A DNA stretch of 41,941 bases. Source: JBJSXF01 sp046086225. GTDB taxonomy: Bacteria > Actinomycetota > Acidimicrobiia > IMCC26256 > PALSA-610. How positions within the stretch are numbered: the stretch's first letter is position 1; every line of letters starts with the position of its first letter. The notes below the pieces were generated by a model that did no database searches, was not told the DNA's origin, and was given only the letters and a program-made list of their open reading frames with translations. This document shows, one piece after another, positions 7,544 to 14,316 of the stretch. A program made the position numbers and the translations under genes. Location: contig JBJSXF010000178.1 of NCBI GenBank assembly GCA_046086225.1, positions 1 through 41,941 on the forward strand, read 5' to 3'.

Positions 7544-10204
7544 TTGGCCACGAAGAAGATCCGGGTCTACGAGCTCGCCCGCGAGCTCGGCGTCGAGAAC
7601 AACGTCGTCGTCGAGCTGGCCAACGAGCTCAAGATCGGGGTGAAGAACCACTCCTCGAGCATCGACGACCCGTCCGCGGACCGCGTCCGGCGGTTGGCCG
7701 ACAGCCGCGGTCTCAAGCGCGAGGTGCCGCCCGAGCCCGAACCGGCACCCGAGCCGGTCGCCGAGCAGCCGACCGCACCCGAGCCCGGTCCTGCGCCCGA
7801 GCCGGCGGTCGAACGCCCGGCCGCGGCAGCCGAGAAGCCGGCGGTCGTGCGGTCGTCGCACCGCGTCGTCCGCTCCAGCCCTCAGCCCACGGTGCCCGAG
7901 CGTCCGATCGAGCGGCCCGCAGCCGCCGCTCCGCCGGTCGCGCCGGCGGCCCGACCGACTCCGCCGCCACCGCCCCGGCCTCCCGTCTCGCAGACGGGCA
8001 AGCCCATTCCGCCGCCGCCGGGTGTGCCGCGCACGCCGCCTCCGGGTCCGCGGGGCGGATTCGGGAGCCGGCCCGGAGGCCCGCGCCCCGGCGCGGGCAG
8101 CGGTGGTCCCGGTGGTCCGGGCGGCCCGCGTGGCGGCCCCGGTGGCCCCGGCGGCCCGCGTGGTGGGTTCGGTGGTGGTTTCGGCGGTCCCGGCGGCGGT
8201 CCCGGCGGCGGACCGGGTGGTGGGCCCGGCGCCCGGCCCGGCGCACCCGGTCGCGGTCGGGGCGGTCCCGGTGGCGGTCCCGGCGGATTCGCGGGCCGGG
8301 GACGGCCCGGTGGTCCGGCGCCGCGGCGCCGCAAGAAGCGGCGTCGTGACCCGAGCGAACTCGAGCCGGCATCGCAGCGGCTGACCCCCGCCGACGCTCC
8401 GGTCCCCGAGGGCGAGATCGTCGTCGCCCGCGGCAGCACGATCCAGGAGTTCGCGCCGAAGCTCAACCGTACGCCGGCCGATCTCGTCCGCATCCTCTTC
8501 GAGGCCGGCGAGATGGTCACGGCGACCGCCTCGCTCGCCGACGAGATGATCGAGCTCATCGCCGAGTCGCTCGGTGCCCAGGTGCTCATCGTCGAGCCCG
8601 GCAGCGAGCAGGAGGTCGAGCTCATCGCCCTCCTCACCGGCGACGACGAGGAAGACGACGAGGCCCTGCTCGAGCCGCGCCCGCCGGTCATCACCGTGAT
8701 GGGTCACGTCGATCACGGAAAGACGACGCTCCTCGACTACATCCGCAACGCGAACGTCGTGGCGGGCGAAGCCGGGGGCATCACCCAGCACATCGGTGCC
8801 TACCGGGTCGACCGGAGCGGGCGTCCGATCACCTTCATCGACACGCCGGGTCACGAGGCGTTCACGGCGATGCGCTCGCGGGGCGCCCAGGTCACCGACA
8901 TCGCGATCCTCGTGGTGGCGGCCGACGACGGGGTCATGCCCCAGACGGTCGAGGCGATCAACCACGCCCGCGCCGCCGAGGTGCCGATCGTCGTGGCGGT
9001 CACCAAGGCCGACCGCGAGGACGCCGACCCGAACCGGGTGCGCCAGCAGCTCACCGAGTACGAGCTCGTACCCGAGGAGTGGGGCGGCGACACCATCGTG
9101 GTCGACGTCGCGGCGCCCACGGGCGTCGGCGTCGAGGATCTCCTCGACTCGCTCATCCTCGTGAGCGACGCCTCGATCGCCGACGATCTCGTTGCCAACC
9201 CGGTCCGCCCGGCGAAGGCCTACGTGCTCGAGTCGTTCCTCGATCAGGGCCGCGGCCCGGTGGTGACGGCCCTCGTCGAGGAAGGCACCCTTCGGATCGG
9301 CGACACCATCGTCGCCGGTCCTGCCTGGGGTCGAGTGCGGGCGATGTTCGACGAGCGCGGTGACGCGGTCGACGAGGCGGGTCCGTCGGTCCCGGTGCAG
9401 GTCCTCGGGCTCGACGACGTGCCGCTCGCCGGTGACGAGCTGCGGGTGGCGCCGTCCGACAAGGTGGCCCGCACGGTGGCCGAGGCCCGTTCGCATCGGC
9501 GCAAGGTCGCTGCGCAGCGCAACCCGATGAGCATGGGTGGCGGCGCTCGCCTCGAGGACATCTTCGCGATGGTCCAGCGGGGCGAGGTGGCGACCCTCAA
9601 CCTCATCGTGAAGGCCGATGTCCAGGGCTCGCTGGAGGCGCTCACCGACGCGCTCCGCAAGCTCGACCAGGAGCACGACGAGGTGCGGTTGTCCTTCGTC
9701 CATCGCGGCGTGGGCGGTATCACCGAGTCCGACCTCAACCTCGCGGCCGTCTCGAACGCGACGGTGATCGGATTCAACGTCCGCCCCGATCGCAAGGCCC
9801 GTGAGGTCGCCGAGCGCGAAGGCGTCGAACTCCGCCTCTACGAGGTCATCTACAACGTCCTCGCCGACGTCAACAACGCGCTCGTGGGCATGCTCAAGCC
9901 CGAGTTCGAGGAGGTCGTCACCGGCGACGCCGAGGTGCGCGAGGTCTTCTCGGTGCCGCGGGTCGGCAAGATCGCCGGCTGCTACGTCACCTCCGGGGTG
10001 ATCGCCCGAGGCTCCAAGGTCCGCTTCCTCCGCGAGGGCACGATCATCTGGAAGGGGCAGATCGCGTCGCTGCGCCGGTTCAAGGAGGACGTGCGCGAGG
10101 TCCGCGACGGCTTCGAGTGCGGTATCGGGCTCGAGAACTACCAGGACCTCAAGCCCGGCGACGTCATCGAGACCTTCGAGGACCGCGAGATCGCCCGTAC
10201 GTGA
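7544..10204 (+). CDS. infB: Translation initiation factor IF-2
   Basis: GTPase that brings initiator tRNA to the 30S subunit. The 886-residue protein begins with an IF2-N module (KKIRVYELARELGVENNVV). A long Pro/Ala/Glu and then Gly/Pro/Arg-rich linker follows (about 55-265). A second IF2-N module lies at about 295-345, and the G domain has GHVDHGKT at 387-394, DTPGHEAF and TKAD. Domains II, III and IV (C-terminal initiator tRNA binding) complete it. The start is TTG 7544 (LATKKIRVYEL), preceded by TAGGAG at 7527-7532. The frame is open far upstream, but only as a shadow of nusA/ylxR. The tail-end hairpins at 10207-10263 follow the stop. Confidence 0.96.
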   Translation: MATKKIRVYELARELGVENNVVVELANELKIGVKNHSSSIDDPSADRVRRLADSRGLKREVPPEPEPAPEPVAEQPTAPEPGPAPEPAVERPAAAAEKPAVVRSSHRVVRSSPQPTVPERPIERPAAAAPPVAPAARPTPPPPPRPPVSQTGKPIPPPPGVPRTPPPGPRGGFGSRPGGPRPGAGSGGPGGPGGPRGGPGGPGGPRGGFGGGFGGPGGGPGGGPGGGPGARPGAPGRGRGGPGGGPGGFAGRGRPGGPAPRRRKKRRRDPSELEPASQRLTPADAPVPEGEIVVARGSTIQEFAPKLNRTPADLVRILFEAGEMVTATASLADEMIELIAESLGAQVLIVEPGSEQEVELIALLTGDDEEDDEALLEPRPPVITVMGHVDHGKTTLLDYIRNANVVAGEAGGITQHIGAYRVDRSGRPITFIDTPGHEAFTAMRSRGAQVTDIAILVVAADDGVMPQTVEAINHARAAEVPIVVAVTKADREDADPNRVRQQLTEYELVPEEWGGDTIVVDVAAPTGVGVEDLLDSLILVSDASIADDLVANPVRPAKAYVLESFLDQGRGPVVTALVEEGTLRIGDTIVAGPAWGRVRAMFDERGDAVDEAGPSVPVQVLGLDDVPLAGDELRVAPSDKVARTVAEARSHRRKVAAQRNPMSMGGGARLEDIFAMVQRGEVATLNLIVKADVQGSLEALTDALRKLDQEHDEVRLSFVHRGVGGITESDLNLAAVSNATVIGFNVRPDRKAREVAEREGVELRLYEVIYNVLADVNNALVGMLKPEFEEVVTGDAEVREVFSVPRVGKIAGCYVTSGVIARGSKVRFLREGTIIWKGQIASLRRFKEDVREVRDGFECGIGLENYQDLKPGDVIETFEDREIART
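8095..8310 (+). repeat. Gly-Pro/Gly-Gly-Arg low-complexity repeat inside infB
   Basis: About 200 bp of degenerate GGTGGTCCC / GGCGGCCCG type units encode runs such as GGPGGPGGPRGG. This part of the IF-2 linker is expected to be disordered, and the DNA is prone to slippage and length variation between strains. Confidence 0.8.
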
Positions 10205-10206
10205 TC

Positions 10207-10263
10207 GCACCCGGATGCTCGTGCGCCCGGGTGCTCAGGTCGACCCGCCGGTCGGCGGCCGAC
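10207..10263 (+). promoter_or_regulatory. Two tandem hairpins in the infB-ylxP spacer
   Basis: Hairpin A: GCACCCGG (10207-10214) pairs perfectly with CCGGGTGC (10227-10234). Hairpin B: GTCG-CCGCC / GGCGG-CGAC at 10239-10263 with a GGTC loop and a small internal loop. Together they fill most of the 76-nt spacer between the infB stop and the ylxP GTG, and may be a processing site or a weak terminator. Confidence 0.5.
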
Positions 10264-10280
10264 GGCGCGAAGATGGCCTC

Positions 10281-10577
10281 GTGCACGCTGCGGCCGCCTG
10301 CTTCGATCTCCACGTCCCTCAGAGCCGTTCGCTGAAGGCGAAGCGAGCGGCGATCCGGCCGATCATCGACGGTTTGCGCCACCGCTTCCCGGTCTCGGTC
10401 GCCGAGGTCGGGCATCAGGACCGCAGCCAGCGGGCCGCGATCGGCGTGGCGGTGGTCACCGCCGGTGAGGCCCGGGCCCGCGAGGTGCTCGCCTCGGTGG
10501 AGCGCTTCGTGGTGGCCGCTCCCGACGTCGAGCTGATCGATGTCGCCACCGCCTGGCTCGACCCGGAGGCGCCATGA
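10281..10577 (+). CDS. ylxP: DUF503 family protein (YlxP)
   Basis: Small protein of the infB-rbfA region, thought to act in 30S assembly. The 98-residue product has the family signature FDLHVPQSRSLKAKR at the N-terminus and FPVSVAEVGHQDRSQRAAIGV in the middle. GTG 10281 gives the length usual for the family. The ATG at 10215 would add 22 residues translated through two RNA hairpins and without family similarity, so it is rejected. The stop overlaps rbfA by 4 bp (ATGA), a sign of translational coupling. Confidence 0.85.
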   Translation: MHAAAACFDLHVPQSRSLKAKRAAIRPIIDGLRHRFPVSVAEVGHQDRSQRAAIGVAVVTAGEARAREVLASVERFVVAAPDVELIDVATAWLDPEAP

Positions 10578-10984
10578 GGCCCCAGAAGCGATATCCGCGT
10601 ACGGCCCGGCTGAACGAGTCGATCCTCGAGGTGCTCGCCGACGAGCTCGAGCGCATGAACGACCCTCGGCTCGAGCTCCTGACGTTCACGGGCGTGGAGG
10701 TGAGCCGCGACCTCTCCCACGCGACCGTCTTCTTCTCGACCCTCGGCCGCGGCACCGGGCGGGCGGACGACGGGGGAGCGGCCTCGGCGGCCGCCGCCCT
10801 GGAATCGGCGGCCCCCCACCTGCGGGGGGTGCTGGGGCGCGCGCTGCGCATCCGCCAGGTGCCCCGCTTGGCCTTCGCGGTCGATCACGGGATCGAATCG
10901 GGCCAGCGGATCGACGAGCTCCTGCGCCGGATGAACGCCGACGATCCGGACTCCGGCGGCGCCGGGAGCGGGGAGACAGCGTGA
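10574..10984 (+). CDS. rbfA: Ribosome-binding factor A
   Basis: KH-type 30S assembly factor acting on 16S rRNA helix 1 and needed at low temperature. The 136-residue protein starts MRPQKRYPRTARLNESILEV, continues with NDPRLELLTFTGVEVSRDLSHA and VFFSTLG, and ends with the helix LRIRQVPRLAFAVDHGIESG. A family AXG-kinked KH fold is expected. An Ala/Gly-rich insertion (GRADDGGAASAAAALESA) replaces a shorter loop. It overlaps ylxP by ATGA and nrnA by GTGA, so it sits in a tightly coupled block. Confidence 0.93.
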   Translation: MRPQKRYPRTARLNESILEVLADELERMNDPRLELLTFTGVEVSRDLSHATVFFSTLGRGTGRADDGGAASAAAALESAAPHLRGVLGRALRIRQVPRLAFAVDHGIESGQRIDELLRRMNADDPDSGGAGSGETA

Positions 10985-11982
10985 GCGCCGCGCACGATGT
11001 CGACGGGGCGGCGATCGCGGCGGCGGTCGATCGGGCGGCGGCCCTCATCGGCGGCGCCACCGAGGTCGCGCTGGCGTGCCACGTCGGCCCCGACGGCGAT
11101 GCCCTCGGCTCGATGCTGGCGCTGCACCATGCGCTCTCGGCGGCGGGTGTCCGGAGCGTGGCGTCGTTCCCCGAGCCGTTCACCATCGCCGACCATTACC
11201 GCGGCCTCCCCGGTCTCGATCGGCTCGTACCTCCGGCCGACTTCCCGGCCGAGCCCGAGGTGATGGTCACCTTCGACTGCGGCTCGCTCGCTCGGCTCGG
11301 TGGGTTGGAGCAGGCCGCGAAGGCGGCCGCCGAGCTCGTGGTGATCGACCATCACGTCTCGAACGACCGTTACGGATCCGTCAACGTGGTCGACCCGACG
11401 GCTGCCGCGAGCGGGGTCGTCGTGCGGCGGCTGCTCGGCCGCATGGGTCTCCCGCTCGACCGGGACGTGGCGACCTGTCTCTATGTGGCGCTGGTCTGCG
11501 ACACGGGCCGCTTCCAGTACGAGGCGACCGACGCCGCCGTCTTCTCGCTCGCGGCCGAGCTCGCCGAGTTCGGCCTCCCGATCGCCGAGCTCTCGCGCCA
11601 GCTGTTCGAGGAGCATTCGTTCGCCTACCTCCGGCTGCTCGCCGACGCGCTGGCCCGCACCGAGCTGCGGGCCGACACCGGTCTCGTCTGGACCTCCGTC
11701 ACCCAGGCCGACCTGGCCGGGGCCGGCGTCGCGTACGAGGAGGTCGAGGGCCTGATCGACGTGGTCCGCCGGGCCCGGGAAGCCGAGGTCGCCTGCGTCC
11801 TCAAGGAAGCAGCCGACGGAGCCTGGCGGGTCAGCCTCCGCTCGCTCGGCACGGTCGACGTGTGTCGCATCGCCGAGGCTCACGGCGGCGGCGGGCACCA
11901 CTTCGCGGCCGGCTTCACCACCGACGAGCCGGCCGACGCCGTGATCGGGTCGATCGCGGCGGCGATCGCCGGATCGCGCTGA
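10981..11982 (+). CDS. nrnA: DHH/DHHA1 phosphoesterase, NrnA-like (nanoRNase / pAp phosphatase)
   Basis: Likely degrades oligoribonucleotides of 2-5 nt and dephosphorylates pAp; pAp release would also connect it with sulfur metabolism. The 333-residue protein has motif I CHVGPDGDALGS (about 34-45), motif II TFDCGS, the DHH motif VVIDHHVSN (about 121-129), motif IV CDTGRFQYE, and the DHHA1 substrate motif GGGGHHFAAGF near the C-terminus. The GTG start overlaps the rbfA stop. This gene is commonly found between rbfA and truB in Gram-positive bacteria and actinobacteria. Confidence 0.92.
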   Translation: MSAAHDVDGAAIAAAVDRAAALIGGATEVALACHVGPDGDALGSMLALHHALSAAGVRSVASFPEPFTIADHYRGLPGLDRLVPPADFPAEPEVMVTFDCGSLARLGGLEQAAKAAAELVVIDHHVSNDRYGSVNVVDPTAAASGVVVRRLLGRMGLPLDRDVATCLYVALVCDTGRFQYEATDAAVFSLAAELAEFGLPIAELSRQLFEEHSFAYLRLLADALARTELRADTGLVWTSVTQADLAGAGVAYEEVEGLIDVVRRAREAEVACVLKEAADGAWRVSLRSLGTVDVCRIAEAHGGGGHHFAAGFTTDEPADAVIGSIAAAIAGSR

Positions 11983-12001
11983 GCGGCCCCGGAGCGGCAC
12001 G

Positions 12002-12889
12002 GTGATCGACGGTCTGGTCGTGGTCGACAAGGAGCCGGGCTGGACGAGTCACGACGTCGTGGCCAAGTTGCGCGGCGTCTTCGGACAGCGACGCGTCGGG
12101 CACGCGGGAACCCTCGATCCGGCGGCGACCGGAGTGCTGCTCGTCGGCCTGGGCCGGGTGACCCGGCTCCTCCGCTACCTGCAGGAGACGACCAAGTCCT
12201 ACACGGGCCGGGTCGTCTTCGGCGTCGGCACCGACTCGCTCGACGCCGATGGGGTCGAGGTCGCCCGAGTCGAGATGGCGCTGACCCGGGAGGCGGTCGA
12301 GCTCGCGTCCACGAGCTTCGTCGGTGCCCTCGAGCAGGTGCCGCCGATGGTCTCGGCCCTGAAGGTCGGCGGGCGCCGACTCCACGCCCTCGCCCGGGAG
12401 GGGATCGAGGTGGAACGCGCGCCGCGCGCCGTGCGGATCGACTCGATCACGGTCGACGACTTCGTCCCCGGGTCCTTCCCCGAGGCGACGATCTCGGTCA
12501 CCTGCTCGAGCGGCACCTACATCCGGTCGCTCGCCGCGGATTTGGGCGCGCACCTCGGGGGACCGGCCCATCTGGCAGCCCTCCGGCGGACTGCGGTCGG
12601 CTCGTTCACGCTCGCCGAGGCTCGCTCGCTCGGGGTGATCGCCGGCAATCCGGCGGCGGCGGTGGTCGGCCCGGCGGCGGCATTGCGTGACCTCGACCGC
12701 CTCACCGCCGACCGGGCCACGGCGGGGGCGATCGGGCACGGCGCTCGGTTCCCGGTCGATGCGCTCGGGGCGAGCGGCGACGGCCCGTTCGCGGTCGTCG
12801 ACGAGGGCGGTGCGCTCCTCGCCGTCTACGAGCGTCGGGGCGAAGGGCTGAAGCCGACGGTGGTGCTGGCGACGGAGGTGACCGGGTGA
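12002..12889 (+). CDS. truB: tRNA pseudouridine(55) synthase TruB
   Basis: Makes pseudouridine 55 in the T-loop of tRNAs. The 295-residue protein starts MIDGLVVVDKEPGWTSHDVV and has the catalytic-Asp motif GHAGTLDPAATGVL (about 34-47) and then YLQETTKSYTGRVVFGV. The RNA-binding segment SGTYIRSLAADLG is near 173-185, and a divergent PUA-like C-terminal part follows. The start is GTG 12002, preceded by GGAG. The stop overlaps the ribF GTG by 4 bp. Confidence 0.94.
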   Translation: MIDGLVVVDKEPGWTSHDVVAKLRGVFGQRRVGHAGTLDPAATGVLLVGLGRVTRLLRYLQETTKSYTGRVVFGVGTDSLDADGVEVARVEMALTREAVELASTSFVGALEQVPPMVSALKVGGRRLHALAREGIEVERAPRAVRIDSITVDDFVPGSFPEATISVTCSSGTYIRSLAADLGAHLGGPAHLAALRRTAVGSFTLAEARSLGVIAGNPAAAVVGPAAALRDLDRLTADRATAGAIGHGARFPVDALGASGDGPFAVVDEGGALLAVYERRGEGLKPTVVLATEVTG

Positions 12890-13842
12890 AGGTGTGGACC
12901 GACCTCGGGGCCCTGGCCGGGGCTCCCACCGAACGGGCCGTGACGATCGGCGCGTTCGACGGTGTGCATCTCGGGCACCGGGCGGTGCTGCGGCTCGTGC
13001 ACGACCTGGCCCGGGCCCGGGGCCTGTCGGCCACCGTCCTCACCTTCGACCGGCATCCGGCCGAGGTCGTCCGGGTCGAGTCGGCACCCCGCCTGCTCAC
13101 GACCCCGGAGCAGAAGCTCGAGCTGCTCGGGGCGACCGGATCGGTCGACGAGGTGGTCGTGCTCCCGTTCGACGAGGCCCGGAGCAAGGAGACGGCCGAG
13201 GAGTTCGTGGAGGAGTTCCTCGCGGCGACCCTCCGGGCCCGCCTCGTCGTCGTCGGTGCCGATTTCCACTTCGGCTTCGGCCGGCGGGGCGACGTGCCGC
13301 TCCTCCAGCGCATGGGTGCCGACCTGGGGTTCGAGACCATCGGGCTCGGGCTCGTCGCCTCACCCGACGGCCGAGAAGCCGCGCCGGGGCGAGCGCCCTA
13401 CTCCTCGACCCGGGTCCGGGCCCTCGTCTCGGCCGGGGACGTCGAGGGTGCGGCCACGGTGCTCGGGCGGCCGCACGAGGTCCGGGGGGTCGTCGAGCAC
13501 GGTGACGCCCGAGGTCGCGAGCTCGGGTTCCCGACCGCCAACGTGGCGGTTCCCGAACGGGCGTGCCTCCCCGCCGACGGCGTGTACGCGGGCACCCTCA
13601 CCGCCGCCGACGGCACGGAGCGGCTCGCGGCCTGCTCGATCGGCCGCCGCCCGACCTTCTACGCCGACAACGGGCTGCTCCTGCTGGAGGTCTACGTGCT
13701 CGACTTCACGGGCGACCTCTACGGTCAGCCGGTCCGGGTGCGGTTCCACCGGCGGCTGCGGGGCCAGGAGCGCTTCGAGCGGGTCGAGGACCTCGTCGAA
13801 CGGATGCAGCTGGACGTGGAGCGGGTGCGGGCCGGTCGCTGA
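12886..13842 (+). CDS. ribF: Bifunctional riboflavin kinase / FAD synthetase
   Basis: Converts riboflavin to FMN and FAD. The 318-residue protein has an N-terminal nucleotidyltransferase domain with TIGAFDGVHLGHR (about 19-31), HPAEVV and the SSTRVRALVSAGDVEGA region. The C-terminal flavokinase domain has GRELGFPTANVAVPE (about 208-222) and GVYAGTLT. It is coupled to truB by a GTGA overlap, as is usual for this cluster. The next gene, rpsO, appears to have its own promoter. Confidence 0.95.
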   Translation: MKVWTDLGALAGAPTERAVTIGAFDGVHLGHRAVLRLVHDLARARGLSATVLTFDRHPAEVVRVESAPRLLTTPEQKLELLGATGSVDEVVVLPFDEARSKETAEEFVEEFLAATLRARLVVVGADFHFGFGRRGDVPLLQRMGADLGFETIGLGLVASPDGREAAPGRAPYSSTRVRALVSAGDVEGAATVLGRPHEVRGVVEHGDARGRELGFPTANVAVPERACLPADGVYAGTLTAADGTERLAACSIGRRPTFYADNGLLLLEVYVLDFTGDLYGQPVRVRFHRRLRGQERFERVEDLVERMQLDVERVRAGR

Positions 13843-13856
13843 CCCGGCCTCCGTGG

Positions 13857-13862
13857 TACGCT
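13857..13862 (+). promoter_or_regulatory. Possible -10 box of rpsO
   Basis: TACGCT 15 bp after the ribF stop, with the rpsO ATG 38 nt further on. No clear -35 is visible. GGGAAGG at 13882-13888 may be the Shine-Dalgarno, at a rather long spacing. Confidence 0.4.
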
Positions 13863-13900
13863 CTCCCGTCCCATCCGTACCGGGAAGGTTCCCCGCGCGC

Positions 13901-14158
13901 ATGCCCGATAAGGCCGCAGCCATCACCGAGCACCGTCTCCACGACACCGACACGGGGTCGGCGGAGGTGCAGATCGCGATCCTCACTCAGCGGATCCAGC
14001 ACCTCACGGAGCACATGAAGGTCCACAAGAAGGACTTTCACACCCAGCGGGGGCTCCTGATGCTCGTCGGCCGTCGGCGCCGGATGCTCGACTACCTGCG
14101 GCGCAACGACGTCGACCGGTACCGGGCGATCATCGCCAAGCTGGGCATCCGCCGGTAG
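13901..14158 (+). CDS. rpsO: 30S ribosomal protein S15
   Basis: Primary 16S rRNA-binding protein of the platform. The 85-residue sequence shows the family pattern: DTGSAEVQIAILTQRI, LTEHMKVHKKDFHTQRGL, LVGRRRRMLDYL, and a C-terminus ending KLGIRR. The ATG 13901 start gives MPDKAAAITEHR. It lies upstream of pnp as in most bacteria, and a strong hairpin follows the stop directly. The stop codon is TAG, which is relevant to the TAG inside pnp. Confidence 0.96.
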   Translation: MPDKAAAITEHRLHDTDTGSAEVQIAILTQRIQHLTEHMKVHKKDFHTQRGLLMLVGRRRRMLDYLRRNDVDRYRAIIAKLGIRR

Positions 14159-14164
14159 GGACAT

Positions 14165-14184
14165 CGGCGACGGTTCCGTCGCCG
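14165..14184 (+). terminator. Hairpin directly after rpsO
   Basis: CGGCGACGG / CCGTCGCCG, a perfect inverted repeat that folds with about 8 bp and a GTTC tetraloop, 6 nt after the rpsO stop. There is no U tract. It is probably a partial terminator or a 3'-end stabiliser of the rpsO mRNA. Confidence 0.55.
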
Positions 14185-14221
14185 CCAGCACTGACATTCG
14201 CGGGAGCGAGGTCGGTTGCCG

Positions 14222-14270
14222 GTTGCGAGCGCCCGGACCCCAGCAGGGGGGAGGCCCGGACGTTCGCAAC
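14222..14270 (+). promoter_or_regulatory. Extended stem-loop in the pnp leader
   Basis: GTTGCGAGCG (14222-14231) pairs with CGTTCGCAAC (14261-14270) with one G-U pair. Inside it CCGG/CCGG and CCCC-AGCA-GGGG extend the structure. In the same place E. coli and Streptomyces carry an RNase III-cleaved stem-loop used for PNPase autocontrol. That function is inferred here from position and shape only. Confidence 0.6.
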
Positions 14271-14282
14271 TGGGAACCGGGC

Positions 14283-14305
14283 CCTCTCTCGCACGACAAG
14301 AGAGG
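14283..14305 (+). promoter_or_regulatory. Hairpin covering the pnp Shine-Dalgarno
   Basis: CCTCTCT (14283-14289) pairs perfectly with AGAGAGG (14299-14305) over a 9-nt loop. The right arm contains most of the pnp Shine-Dalgarno (AGAGGAG, 14301-14307), so folding would hide the ribosome-binding site of the ATG at 14317. Confidence 0.6.
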
Positions 14306-14316
14306 AGCGCGCCGCC

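Noticed and set aside
8095..8310. Tandem repeat of foreign or mobile origin in infB
   Set aside because: It encodes the Gly/Pro-rich linker common in actinobacterial IF-2, in frame and with the same base composition as the gene.
10215..10280. N-terminal extension of YlxP from ATG 10215
   Set aside because: It would be translated through two strong hairpins, has no family similarity and makes the protein longer than usual.
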